Shown: piece by piece, positions 9,533 to 17,944 of the stretch
Numbering within the stretch: position 1 is the stretch's first letter
Layout of the letters: every line of letters starts with the position of its first letter
Assembly: GCA_023667185.1 (NCBI GenBank)
Contig: JAMPAP010000001.1
Span: forward strand, 317,740-381,739
DNA length: 64,000 nt
From: Lachnoclostridium sp.
Lineage (GTDB): Bacteria > Bacteroidota > Bacteroidia > Bacteroidales > Muribaculaceae
Direction: 5' to 3'
Notes under the pieces: model-generated
Databases searched by the model: none
What the model saw: only the letters and a program-made list of their open reading frames with translations
Told to the model about the DNA's origin: nothing
Translations under genes and position numbers: made by a program

Positions 9533-9554
9533 CTTAAAAATTGCAGATAATGCC

Positions 9555-9767
9555 TTAGCGAACTATCGTGGCAAGAACGTCTTTGCCGTCTTCGCTGTCA
9601 GCAAGTTCAACCTTGCCTTCGCGGGCGAGCCAGCCGAGGGCAAGATAGATTTCCTTTTCAGTCTTAGCCTTGGCAATCTTTTTCAATTGCTTTACACCGA
9701 GGCTGTTAGCTTCGTTCAGCGCAACCCAGACATTTCCAGCCATTGTGCCAATTAACTCTGTGTTCAT
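9555..9767 (-). CDS. Small winged helix-turn-helix protein (DUF2582-like)
   Basis: 70 aa. The segments NVWVALNEANSLGVKQLKKIA, EKEIYLALGWLAREGKVEL and a short C-terminal wing form a compact winged-helix fold. This is the single-domain wHTH protein (DUF2582) often seen in Bacteroidota. DNA binding is likely but no target is known. A possible -7 element, TACTTTAT, lies on the minus strand at 9810-9803. A hairpin terminator follows the gene. Confidence 0.8.
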   Translation of the reverse strand: MNTELIGTMAGNVWVALNEANSLGVKQLKKIAKAKTEKEIYLALGWLAREGKVELADSEDGKDVLATIVR

Positions 9768-9903
9768 CTCTTTGTAGGGTTTAAAAAATTACACAATAAT
9801 AAATAAAGTATTAATATTAGCCGCGAATATACGAATAATTTAAATATCTTTAATGTTTTATGTTAACAATTTTACAACATTTTTTGTTCACACCCCCGAA
9901 ATT

Positions 9904-9933
9904 TTTGCATTAATAATATTTTTTGTAAATTTG
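9904..9933 (+). promoter_or_regulatory. Bacteroidota-type promoter for the AAA/PD-(D/E)XK gene
   Basis: TTTG at 9904-9907, 18-base spacer, TAAATTTG at 9926-9933. The start codon follows at 9955, so the leader is short. The surrounding region (9768-9954) is AT-rich and holds no gene. Confidence 0.7.
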
Positions 9934-9954
9934 TATTCACCAATATAAGTAGCG

Positions 9955-11505
9955 ATGAAGTACCCTATAGGAATACAGACATTTTCTCAGATTATAGAAA
10001 ACGGATATGTGTATGTCGACAAGACGGAATATATCTATAATCTTATCAATCAGGGCAAATACTACTTTCTGAGCCGTCCCCGTCGGTTTGGAAAGAGCCT
10101 GCTGCTGTCGACAATCGAGGCTGTGTTTCAGGGTAGACGCGAGCTGTTTGACGGGCTTTTCATCGCCGGGACTGACTGGAAGTGGGAGAAGCATCCGGTG
10201 TTTCACTTCATGCTCAACGGCCAGGACTATAGCTCGGTAGACAGGCTCGATGAGAAACTCGGATACTATCTCGGAAAGTGGGAGGAGGAGTATGGCATCC
10301 CTGACGGCAGTACGATGTCAGTGGCTATCCGTTTCACCAATCTGATCAGCAGCGTCAGCGAAAAGACAGGCCGAAAGGTGGTAATTCTCATCGATGAGTA
10401 TGACCAGCCGCTGCTTCAGAACGTAGAGCAGGGTAAGGAGGAGCTTCATCAGACTATGCGCCAACATCTTCAGGCTTTCTACTCGGTAATGAAAGCACAG
10501 GATGCTTATATACAGTTTGCGATCCTTACAGGTATCACCAAATTCAGCAAGGTAAGTGTGTTCAGCGGCCTCAACAATCTGAACGATATTACTCTTGATG
10601 CTCAAACAAATGCCCTCTGCGGCATCAGCGAATCAGAGCTCACCGAGTATTTTTCAGATAGCATTTCTACCCTTGCACGGGCTCAAGAAATGACCGTCGA
10701 AGAGACTGCCGAAAGACTAAAAACAGAGTTTGACGGCTACCATTTTTCGAAATCCGGTGAAGGGATATACAATCCATTCAGCTTGCTTAATACTTTTAGA
10801 AAAAATGAATTCAGCCACTACTGGTTTGAGAGCGGCACACCATCATTCTTGATAAAGCTTTTGCGCTCAAGCGATTGGTTGCTCTCGAATATCAGCGGCT
10901 GCACTTGCAGCGAGTCAGAGCTCAAAGGTTCTGACATCTACCGCAGCAACCCTATCCCCATGCTCTTCCAAAGCGGCTACCTCACAATCAAGGGTTACGA
11001 CCCCGAGTTCAAGGAATACACCCTCGATTATCCTAACGAAGAGGTTGCCGAAGGATTCTCAAGCGATTTATTAAAATCTTATTCAGGGATCAAAAATTCA
11101 GAATCTGTTATAAAACAGTTCATAAGAGCCGTAAGAAGTGGTAATGCTGACGGATTCATGGCTGCGCTTCAGTCATTACTATCGGATGTGCCTTATGACC
11201 AAATTCTTAACAAGGAGTTGCATTATGAAAACATAATGTTTCTCATCATGAAGCTGATGGGATTTTACACCCACACTGAATATAAGACATCTGATGGCCG
11301 TATCGATATGGTAATCAAGACCGACCGCTATATCTACATCATGGAATTTAAGCTGCACGGCACCGCCGAGGAAGCCATGTCGCAGATTCGAGCCAAGGAC
11401 TACGTCCGTCCGTTTGCCGGCGAAGGCCGAGAGATAATCCTCATCGGAGCAGCTTTCAGCCCTGACACCCGCCGCCTTGACTCGTGGCTCATCGAAAAAG
11501 ACTAA
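9955..11505 (+). CDS. AAA-ATPase-like / PD-(D/E)XK nuclease-superfamily protein (DUF1703 type)
   Basis: 516 aa. The N-terminal AAA-ATPase-like domain opens with YVDKTEYIYNLI, then the P-loop RPRRFGKSLL (residues 41-50) and Walker B VVILIDEYDQP (about 142-152). The C-terminal domain has the nuclease-fold pattern DGRIDMVI...YIYIMEFKLHG (about 446-470), with Asp and Glu-x-Lys in place. Such proteins occur in many copies in Bacteroidota genomes, often in variable sites. Their role is not established; defence or mobile-element relations have been suggested for relatives. It stands alone with its own promoter. Confidence 0.88.
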   Translation: MKYPIGIQTFSQIIENGYVYVDKTEYIYNLINQGKYYFLSRPRRFGKSLLLSTIEAVFQGRRELFDGLFIAGTDWKWEKHPVFHFMLNGQDYSSVDRLDEKLGYYLGKWEEEYGIPDGSTMSVAIRFTNLISSVSEKTGRKVVILIDEYDQPLLQNVEQGKEELHQTMRQHLQAFYSVMKAQDAYIQFAILTGITKFSKVSVFSGLNNLNDITLDAQTNALCGISESELTEYFSDSISTLARAQEMTVEETAERLKTEFDGYHFSKSGEGIYNPFSLLNTFRKNEFSHYWFESGTPSFLIKLLRSSDWLLSNISGCTCSESELKGSDIYRSNPIPMLFQSGYLTIKGYDPEFKEYTLDYPNEEVAEGFSSDLLKSYSGIKNSESVIKQFIRAVRSGNADGFMAALQSLLSDVPYDQILNKELHYENIMFLIMKLMGFYTHTEYKTSDGRIDMVIKTDRYIYIMEFKLHGTAEEAMSQIRAKDYVRPFAGEGREIILIGAAFSPDTRRLDSWLIEKD

Positions 11506-11533
11506 GTAATTGGTCACGAAATGTTAACGCAAT

Positions 11534-11565
11534 TTTGTTAAATCGAAAAAAAAATTGTAACTTTG
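11534..11565 (+). promoter_or_regulatory. Promoter of the phospholipid gene cluster
   Basis: TTTG at 11534-11537, 20-base spacer, TAACTTTG at 11558-11565. Start codon at 11590. Confidence 0.65.
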
Positions 11566-11589
11566 CGACTTAGTAAATCCTTGCCCTAA

Positions 11590-12258
11590 ATGAAAGTCAA
11601 GATTCACCACGAAGGTAACAACATACTTATAATCCTCCTGCTGATACTGGTTGTCATCAACCTGTCGGCATGGATGTTTATACGCCCTGCTGCTATCCCC
11701 GTGGTTTTCAGCATAATCTCGACTATTTTCTACCTTTTGGTGCTCAACTTTTTCCGCTCACCCCACCGCGTGTTTAAAGGCAAACGCAATGACGTAGTGG
11801 TATCATCGGTCGACGGCACTGTCGTAGCCCTCGAAGAGGTCTATGAGCCTGAGGTGCTCAAGCGCAGGGTAATACAGCTATCGGTGTTCATGTCGGTATT
11901 CAATGTTCATGCCAACTGGTATCCCGTCGATGGAGAGGTGCTTCTGGTGCGCCATCACAGCGGACGCTTCATGTCGGCTAATTTACCCAAAGCGAGCATC
12001 GAAAACGAGCGGTCAACCATCCTGATCCGAGCCCTTAACGGCCAGGAGATACTTGCCCGCCAGATCGCCGGAGCCGTTGCCCGCCGCATCGTGACCTATG
12101 CCGAGGTTGGCGACGATGCTTCGATAGATGAGCAGATGGGATTTATAAAATTTGGCTCAAGAGTGGATATTTATTTGCCGCTTGACGCCGAAGTGTTTGT
12201 AAAAATCGGCGACACCACCACCGGAGGAATCACCGAGGTGGCTCGCCTAAAGTCCTAA
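11590..12258 (+). CDS. psd: Phosphatidylserine decarboxylase, short (PSD-A) type
   Basis: 222 aa. Two N-terminal membrane helices (about 11-30 and 35-54) are followed by the FFRSPHR segment (54-60) and the decarboxylase core. The self-cleavage site is the Gly-Ser pair in GFIKFGSRVDIYLP (Gly189-Ser190); cleavage there makes the pyruvoyl cofactor. It converts phosphatidylserine to phosphatidylethanolamine at the inner membrane. pssA, which makes its substrate, follows six bases downstream, so the two enzymes of this pathway are in one operon. Confidence 0.93.
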   Translation: MKVKIHHEGNNILIILLLILVVINLSAWMFIRPAAIPVVFSIISTIFYLLVLNFFRSPHRVFKGKRNDVVVSSVDGTVVALEEVYEPEVLKRRVIQLSVFMSVFNVHANWYPVDGEVLLVRHHSGRFMSANLPKASIENERSTILIRALNGQEILARQIAGAVARRIVTYAEVGDDASIDEQMGFIKFGSRVDIYLPLDAEVFVKIGDTTTGGITEVARLKS

Positions 12259-12264
12259 TGTACA

Positions 12265-12966
12265 ATGTTAAAGCGCATCATATCCAACATTCCTAACACA
12301 ATTACATGCCTCAACCTGCTGTCAGGAGCAATGGCTGTGTTTATGTCATTTCACCTTGGCGAGGATTTTAACGGTATAAACGCTCTTGACTGGGCTTTCA
12401 TCTTCATCGGAGCCGCTGCCGTATTTGACTTCTGCGATGGTGCAGCAGCCCGCGCCCTGAAAGCATATTCCCCGTTAGGCAAAGAGCTTGACTCGCTGAG
12501 CGACCTTATCAGCTTTGGCCTCGCACCTTCGATGCTGATCCTCAACACCATGCTTCAGAATGGCGACTGTGTAGCCGCTTTTGCAGCTCTTTTTATCGCC
12601 GTGATGGGCGCGCTGAGACTTGCGAAATTCAACATTGACGACCGCCAGACCACATCGTTCATCGGGCTGCCGATTCCGGCCAACGCTATTTTCTGGATCG
12701 GCACATTAGCCTGGATTCGCGGCCATTACTACCCCGGCACCATCGCAATGCTGGTGCTGATCGCAGGCTTCGGCCTGCTGATGGTGTGTAACCTGCCGAT
12801 GTTCTCCCTCAAATTCAAGAACTTGCATTTTTCCGAAAATGTCCGCAGATATGCTGTAATAGTAGCTGCCGTAGTTTTCGTATGCTTCGAAGGTATTGCC
12901 GGCTTTGCCTGGACTATACTGTTCTATCTGCTGCTGTCGCTCATCGGGAAGAGAGCTGAAGCATAA
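12265..12966 (+). CDS. pssA: CDP-diacylglycerol-serine O-phosphatidyltransferase
   Basis: 233 aa, multi-helix membrane enzyme. The CDP-alcohol phosphotransferase signature is complete: Asp55-x2-Asp58-Gly-x2-Ala-Arg63, then Gly72, Asp76 and Asp80 (DFCDGAAAR...GKELDSLSD). It makes phosphatidylserine from CDP-diacylglycerol and serine, feeding the decarboxylase encoded just upstream. Confidence 0.95.
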   Translation: MLKRIISNIPNTITCLNLLSGAMAVFMSFHLGEDFNGINALDWAFIFIGAAAVFDFCDGAAARALKAYSPLGKELDSLSDLISFGLAPSMLILNTMLQNGDCVAAFAALFIAVMGALRLAKFNIDDRQTTSFIGLPIPANAIFWIGTLAWIRGHYYPGTIAMLVLIAGFGLLMVCNLPMFSLKFKNLHFSENVRRYAVIVAAVVFVCFEGIAGFAWTILFYLLLSLIGKRAEA

Positions 12967-12995
12967 CTTATTTTTCACCCCCCACCTTTACTCTT

Positions 12996-13394
12996 ATGTT
13001 GACTATACTTGTAATAGTACTTATTATATATGTGTTATGGCTGCTAAAGCCACTTTTGGTACGAAAAGCTCAAGAGCGGGCGGCAAGATATTTTGCCGAG
13101 CAGATAAACCGCTCATTCACAGGACAATCTCAGCCACATCAGAACGCATCGCAGGGCTCTCCTGACATTTTCTCATTTTTCTTTTCCTCCATGGACGGCT
13201 TCAGCGCCGGAGGCACTTCTGCCGGGGGCAGATCATATTACAACCACTCCCGCAGTAAGATTTTCACAAAAGATATGGGCGAATACATCGAATTTGAAGA
13301 ACTCGACGGTACATTCCAGTCTGACCGCGACCCCTCGGCACGGATAGAAAAGGAATCACAAATCAGTGACGCCGAATGGGAGGAGATCCGATGA
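12996..13394 (+). CDS. DUF4834 family small membrane protein
   Basis: 132 aa. One N-terminal membrane helix (about 1-19, LTILVIVLIIYVLWLL) is followed by a basic amphipathic stretch, a Gly/Ser/Phe-rich linker (DIFSFFFSSMDGFSAGG) and an acidic tail ending in EWEEIR. Matches the Bacteroidota family DUF4834, of unknown function. Starts 29 bases after pssA and overlaps the next gene by four bases (ATGA), so it is probably part of the psd-pssA transcript. Confidence 0.75.
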   Translation: MLTILVIVLIIYVLWLLKPLLVRKAQERAARYFAEQINRSFTGQSQPHQNASQGSPDIFSFFFSSMDGFSAGGTSAGGRSYYNHSRSKIFTKDMGEYIEFEELDGTFQSDRDPSARIEKESQISDAEWEEIR

Positions 13395-14074
13395 GCAAGT
13401 ATTATATGCCCCGGCTGTTCAAGTTTTTACGCCAGCTTGATGCCAACAACGACCGCCAGTGGTTTCACGCCCACAAAGCTGAATATGACGACCTTCGCGC
13501 TGCCTGGATAGAAGATCTTGACCGGCTGATCAGCCTCATGAGCCTGTATGAGCCCGGAATGAAGACCCAGTCGGGCCGCGAAGCTACATTCCGCATCTAC
13601 CGCGACACCCGATTTTCACCCGACAAGAGCCCCTACAAACGACATTTCTCCGCCGTGCTTTCACCCTTCGGCCGAAAGACCACCATGGCCGCGGACTATC
13701 TCCACGTGGGTCTTGACGGAAAATACACTTCCTGTGGCTTCTACGGAGGGCTATGGATGCCCGAAGCCCCCGTGCTCAAGAAAGTGCGTAAAGCCATCAT
13801 CGACAACATCGAAGAATTTGAAGAAATAATCCACACCCCGGCTCTCGTAGCCGTGTCAGGTCCACAGCTCATAGGCGAACAGCTTAAGACCATCCCCAAG
13901 GGATGGGACCGCAACCACCCTCACGCCGATCTGCTCCGCTACAAAGAGTTCGGCAAGGAGGTAATGGCATCCGAAAGCGACTTCGCCTCACCCTCATGGG
14001 TAGATCGTGCAGCCGAGATTTTTCACCTTTTCAAGCCCCTCAACGATTTCCTAAATTACTCTATCACAGAATAA
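13391..14074 (+). CDS. DUF2461 domain protein
   Basis: 227 aa from the ATG at 13391, chosen over an in-frame ATG at 13376 because it gives the ATGA overlap with the upstream stop. Motifs of the DUF2461/TIGR02453 family are visible: FLRQLDANNDRQWFHAHK near the start, then FRIYRDTRFSPDKSPYK (about 75-92), and CGFYGGLWMPEAPVLKKVR (about 118-136). The family is widespread but uncharacterised. The stop overlaps the following ATG by one base (TAATG). Confidence 0.85.
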   Translation: MSKYYMPRLFKFLRQLDANNDRQWFHAHKAEYDDLRAAWIEDLDRLISLMSLYEPGMKTQSGREATFRIYRDTRFSPDKSPYKRHFSAVLSPFGRKTTMAADYLHVGLDGKYTSCGFYGGLWMPEAPVLKKVRKAIIDNIEEFEEIIHTPALVAVSGPQLIGEQLKTIPKGWDRNHPHADLLRYKEFGKEVMASESDFASPSWVDRAAEIFHLFKPLNDFLNYSITE

Positions 14075-14877
14075 TGTCAGTCAAAACACCATCCGAGATT
14101 CTCGAATCATCCGTAGCAGCCGCCCGCCGCAAGGCCTCGCTTCGTCAACAACCTTACCGCTTGCTCGTGCTCTCCATCATGGCCGGTGCATTCATAGCCC
14201 TCGGCGGAGCCCTGTCAATAATGGCGGGATTCGGATTCCCCGGCGTTGCAGCTGACAACCCCTCGATACAGAAACTGCTGAGCGGCCTGGCATTCCCCAT
14301 AGGCCTCGTCCTCACCGTAGTGCTTGGAGCAGAGCTCTTTACAGGAAACAACGCCATGCTCATCCCCGCTCTTACACGCAAGCAGATTCTTCCGGGCGAC
14401 GTGGTCTACAACTGGACCATCGTATGGCTCGGCAACTTCGTCGGCTCACTTCTTTTCGGATTCCTCCTCATCAAATGCACCGGCACTCTTGACGCATCAC
14501 CCTACCACGAAGGCATCTGCAACATGGCCTCGACAAAAGCCTCGCTCCCCTGGGCCGTCACATTCATGCGAGGCATCGGTGCCAACTGGTGCGTCTGCCT
14601 GGCCGTATGGCTTGCAATGGCCACATCCACACTCCCCGGCAAGGTACTTGCCTGCTGGATACCGGTAGCCGCCTTCGTAATCCTCGGCTACGAGCACTGT
14701 GTAGCCAATATGTTCTTCCTCCCCACAGCCATGATGCTCGGAGCTGACATCTCATTCTCAGCCCTTGTGGTAAATATCGTGGCAGCCACCTTCGGCAACA
14801 TCCTCGGCGGCGCCCTCTTCGTAGGCACAGCCCACGCCTACGCCCACGCCACTAAACAACCACCCCTACCCGAGTAA
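14074..14877 (+). CDS. Formate/nitrite transporter (FNT) family channel
   Basis: 267 aa from the ATG overlapping the DUF2461 stop. Six membrane helices can be placed. FNT features include GAFIALGGALSIMAGFGFPG in helix 1, GAELFTGNNAML in helix 2 and NWCVCLAVWLA in the middle, with the IPVAAFVILGYEHCVANMFF segment typical of FocA/NirC. These pentameric channels move formate, nitrite or related small anions. A perfect 14-bp stem terminator follows the gene. Confidence 0.88.
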   Translation: MSVKTPSEILESSVAAARRKASLRQQPYRLLVLSIMAGAFIALGGALSIMAGFGFPGVAADNPSIQKLLSGLAFPIGLVLTVVLGAELFTGNNAMLIPALTRKQILPGDVVYNWTIVWLGNFVGSLLFGFLLIKCTGTLDASPYHEGICNMASTKASLPWAVTFMRGIGANWCVCLAVWLAMATSTLPGKVLACWIPVAAFVILGYEHCVANMFFLPTAMMLGADISFSALVVNIVAATFGNILGGALFVGTAHAYAHATKQPPLPE

Positions 14878-14902
14878 GCAGCTAAGAAATAGCCCACCGG
14901 TT

Positions 14903-14946
14903 AGCAAGGGAAGAGCGCCTTCAGGCAGCTCTTCCCTTGCTATTTT
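14903..14946 (+). terminator. Intrinsic terminator after the FNT gene
   Basis: A perfect 14-bp stem (14903-14916 with 14928-14941, AGCAAGGGAAGAGC and its complement) has an 11-base loop and is followed by ATTTTC. A second short hairpin, GAGCACC/GGTGCTC, is at 14955-14972. Confidence 0.75.
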
Positions 14947-14975
14947 CACGGCTTGAGCACCTTTAGGTGCTCATC

Positions 14976-14987
14976 AAGTGACGATTA
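14976..14987 (+). repeat. Copy of the AAGTGACGATTA intergenic motif
   Basis: AAGTGACGATTA continues into AAAAA, giving the same 16 bases as the right (minus-strand) arm of the rnpA-hemD palindrome. It overlaps the U-tract of the rpsA terminator. Confidence 0.5.
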
Positions 14988-15014
14988 AAAAAGCCCCCGG
15001 GAATTCCGGGGGCT
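14985..15014 (-). terminator. Intrinsic terminator of rpsA
   Basis: On the minus strand AGCCCCCGG (15014-15006) pairs with CCGGGGGCT (15000-14992) around a five-base loop, and is followed by TTTTTTAATCG. Confidence 0.8.
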
Positions 15015-15039
15015 CGTCAATTTTTATAATCTACTAAGA

Positions 15040-16830
15040 TTATTTCTTTGAAAGCTTCTCCTTGAGTTCGGCAAGAGCCTCGAGGTCACCGAGGGTTGTC
15101 TTTTCAAGAGGAGTAGAGAGCAGAGGCTGCTCCTCGTTGCGACGGTTGCCACCGTTGCGACGGGGTTTGCGGGCAGTTTCGGTGCGCTCGGGCTTGTTCT
15201 CATCTTCGAAGATGCGGCTGTGAGAGAGGATGATGCGCTTGGAATCCTTGTTGAATTCGATCACCTTGAAGTCGAGCTTCTCATCTACGCCGGCCTTAGT
15301 GCCATCTTCCTTAACGAGGTGCTTGGGAGTAGCGAAGCCTTCTACACCGTAGGGGAGCGCGATAACGGCACCCTTCTCTACCATCTCAACGATAGTACCT
15401 TCGTGTACTGAGCCTACAGTGAAGATTGTCTCAAATACATCCCAGGGGTTCTCCTCGAGCTGCTTGTGGCCGAGTGAGAGACGACGGTTTTCCTTGTCGA
15501 TCTCGAGCACCTGAACGTCGATGTCAGCACCGATCTGGGTAAACTCGCTGGGGTGTTTGATCTTCTTGGTCCATGACAGGTCGCTGATGTGGATAAGACC
15601 GTCAACGCCTTCTTCGATTTCCACGAATACACCGAAGTTAGTGAAGTTGCGTACACGGGCGGTGTGCTTGCTGCCTACAGGGTATTTAACCTCGATATCT
15701 TCCCAAGGATCGTTCTTGAGCTGCTTGATGCCGAGTGACATCTTGCGATCCTCGCGGTCGAGGGTAAGGATTACGGCTTCGATTTCGTCGCCTACCTTCA
15801 TGAAGTCCTGAGCTGAGCGAAGGTGCTGGCTCCATGACATTTCGCTAACGTGGATAAGACCTTCTACACCGGGAGCGATTTCTACAAACGCACCGTAGTC
15901 AGCCATTACCACTACGCGGCCCTTAACCTTGTCGCCGACCTTGAGATCAGGATCAAGAGCATCCCAGGGATGGGGCTGGAGCTGCTTCAGACCGAGAGCG
16001 ATACGCTTCTTGTCGTCGTCGAAGTTGAGGATAACGACATTGAGCTTCTGGTCGAGCTGTACCACTTCTTCGGGGTGGTTTACGCGGCCCCAAGAAAGGT
16101 CAGTGATATGGATAAGACCGTCTACGCCGCCCAGGTCAATGAATACACCGTAAGAAGTGATGTTCTTGACAGTACCTTCGAGCACCTGACCCTTTTCGAG
16201 CTTGGCGATGATTTCGCGCTTCTGCTGCTCGAGCTCGGCCTCGATAAGTGCCTTGTGGCTTACAACGACGTTCTTGAATTCCTGATTGATCTTCACAACC
16301 TTGAATTCCATGGTCTTGCCTACAAAAATGTCGTAGTCGCGGATAGGCTTAACATCAATCTGTGAGCCGGGGAGGAAGGCTTCGATGCCGAATACATCGA
16401 CAATCATACCACCCTTGGTGCGGCACTTGATGTAGCCCTTGATGATTTCGTCTTTCTCCAGAGCCTCGTTGACACGATCCCATGAGCGGGCTGCGCGGGC
16501 TTTGCGGTGAGAAAGTATAAGCTGGCCCTTCTTGTCCTCCTGGTTTTCGATGAAAACCTCTACGGTGTCGCCAACTTTGATGTCAGGGTTGTAACGGAAC
16601 TCACTGACGGGAATGATGCCGTCGCTCTTGTAGCCGATGTTAACCACTGCCTCACGCTTGTTGAGCGCGATGATGGTACCTTCGATTACGTCCTTGTCGC
16701 GGACAGTGTTAAGCGATTCATCATAAGTTTTGGTGAGCTCTTCGCGCGACTTCTCGCCCTTGGTCTCACCCTTTTCATACGCTTCCCAGTCGAAATCCTC
16801 GATAGGGGAGTTTTTTACTTCTTCAGTCAT
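15040..16830 (-). CDS. rpsA: 30S ribosomal protein S1
   Basis: 596 aa. Six S1 RNA-binding repeats follow one another at roughly 52-118, 133-196, 213-283, 298-369, 385-456 and 471-540. The last four repeat the pattern G-x-V-K/R-N/V-x(3-5)-YGxFV-I/D-x-GV(D/E)GLIHI/V-S/TD/E-M/LSW. A basic tail (ARKPRRNGGNRR) precedes a short acidic end. S1 binds mRNA leaders and helps the 30S subunit start translation. A near-perfect promoter lies upstream and a strong hairpin terminator lies downstream. Confidence 0.97.
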   Translation of the reverse strand: MTEEVKNSPIEDFDWEAYEKGETKGEKSREELTKTYDESLNTVRDKDVIEGTIIALNKREAVVNIGYKSDGIIPVSEFRYNPDIKVGDTVEVFIENQEDKKGQLILSHRKARAARSWDRVNEALEKDEIIKGYIKCRTKGGMIVDVFGIEAFLPGSQIDVKPIRDYDIFVGKTMEFKVVKINQEFKNVVVSHKALIEAELEQQKREIIAKLEKGQVLEGTVKNITSYGVFIDLGGVDGLIHITDLSWGRVNHPEEVVQLDQKLNVVILNFDDDKKRIALGLKQLQPHPWDALDPDLKVGDKVKGRVVVMADYGAFVEIAPGVEGLIHVSEMSWSQHLRSAQDFMKVGDEIEAVILTLDREDRKMSLGIKQLKNDPWEDIEVKYPVGSKHTARVRNFTNFGVFVEIEEGVDGLIHISDLSWTKKIKHPSEFTQIGADIDVQVLEIDKENRRLSLGHKQLEENPWDVFETIFTVGSVHEGTIVEMVEKGAVIALPYGVEGFATPKHLVKEDGTKAGVDEKLDFKVIEFNKDSKRIILSHSRIFEDENKPERTETARKPRRNGGNRRNEEQPLLSTPLEKTTLGDLEALAELKEKLSKK

Positions 16831-16917
16831 TAAAAAATGGGGTTAATAAATAAGGTTAATTAAAATTATATTTGCTCAGCCCCACCCGATCTGACGACCC
16901 GGCAGTACTTTGCGCGG

Positions 16918-16948
16918 CAAAATTACTTACAATTTTAGATATTTCAAA
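16918..16948 (-). promoter_or_regulatory. Promoter of rpsA
   Basis: On the minus strand TTTG (16948-16945), a 19-base spacer, then TAATTTTG (16925-16918): an exact match to the Bacteroidota consensus with optimal spacing. The leader is about 80 bases and AT-rich. Confidence 0.8.
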
Positions 16949-17053
16949 GACTTAAACCATTAATTTCGGCCTCATTCAACCCCAAATCACTGAAATTTTG
17001 TTAAAAATCACCCTTAACGTCCACTATCTGTAGACCATTCACAGATTTTTCAC

Positions 17054-17061
17054 TAACTTTG
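17054..17061 (+). promoter_or_regulatory. Promoter -7 element for the starch-synthase-like gene
   Basis: TAACTTTG. It places the transcript start near 17069, so the in-frame TTG at 17066 cannot be the start, which supports the ATG at 17087. Confidence 0.6.
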
Positions 17062-17086
17062 TAGCTTGAAATCTCACATTATCGAC

Positions 17087-17908
17087 ATGACTAACAATAA
17101 AGTCTTATACATCTCTCAAGAAATCAACCCCTACCTCCCCGAATCGACCCTCTCGATGCTCGGACGCAACGTGCCGACCGGAATGCAGGGCAAAGGTTTC
17201 GAAGTAAGAACATTCATGCCTAAATACGGCCTGATCAACGAGCGTCGCAACCAGCTCCACGAAGTCATCCGCCTCTCAGGCATCAACCTCGTGGTCGACG
17301 ACACTGACCACCCCCTCGTGCTCAAAGTAGCCACCCTCCAACCCTCCCGCATGCAGGTCTACTTCATCGACAACGACGACTTCTTCCATCGTCCCGGCAC
17401 CAAAACCATGGACGACCTCCTCAGCGAAGGCGCCAACGACGAACGCATGATATTCTTCATCCAAAGCGTAATGGAGACCGCCAAAAAGCTCCGCTGGCAG
17501 CCCGCCATCATCCACTGCTCAGGCTGGATCTCCGCCCTCGCACCCATCTACCTCAGCCGCAAATACTCTGACCACCCCGCATTCGCAGGCGTCAAAACAA
17601 TCTACTCCCTCTACTCCCCCGATCAAGACTTCAACGGCACCCTCGACCCACGATTCACCGAAAAACTCCGCATGGCCGGATTTGACGACGCCGACCTCGA
17701 CATCCTCGGCTCCGACCCCGTCGACGCCATATCACTCCACAAGCTCGCCATCAAATACGCCGACGCAATCATCGAATCCACCGAAAACATCCCCGCCGAG
17801 CTCGCCGAATACGCCCGATCCACCGGAAAACCCATCCTCCAATACCCCGGCGAAGACAACCGCATAGAAGCCTACGACAACTTCTACCGCTCACTCATCG
17901 GAGAGTAA
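17087..17908 (+). CDS. Glycogen/starch synthase-like protein, N-terminal GT5 domain only
   Basis: 273 aa from ATG 17087. The sequence follows the N-terminal Rossmann domain of GT5 glycogen/starch synthases: VLYISQEINPYLPES at the start, GFEVRTFMPKYG, a middle IIHCSGWISALAPIYL (where glycogen synthases have a DWHT.L.P-type motif) and IIESTENIPAEL near the end. The C-terminal glucosyl-nucleotide-binding half is missing, so the protein is about half the usual length. Short forms like this are common in Bacteroidales, next to DUF4270 lipoproteins as here. Catalysis is doubtful. Codons end in C far more often than in neighbouring genes. Confidence 0.75.
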   Translation: MTNNKVLYISQEINPYLPESTLSMLGRNVPTGMQGKGFEVRTFMPKYGLINERRNQLHEVIRLSGINLVVDDTDHPLVLKVATLQPSRMQVYFIDNDDFFHRPGTKTMDDLLSEGANDERMIFFIQSVMETAKKLRWQPAIIHCSGWISALAPIYLSRKYSDHPAFAGVKTIYSLYSPDQDFNGTLDPRFTEKLRMAGFDDADLDILGSDPVDAISLHKLAIKYADAIIESTENIPAELAEYARSTGKPILQYPGEDNRIEAYDNFYRSLIGE

Positions 17909-17944
17909 CATCCCACCCACACTCACTATCCCCACCCCACTGCG

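Noticed and set aside
9955..11505. Part of a defence island
   Set aside because: The AAA/PD-(D/E)XK protein stands alone among housekeeping genes with its own promoter; no partner defence genes are adjacent.
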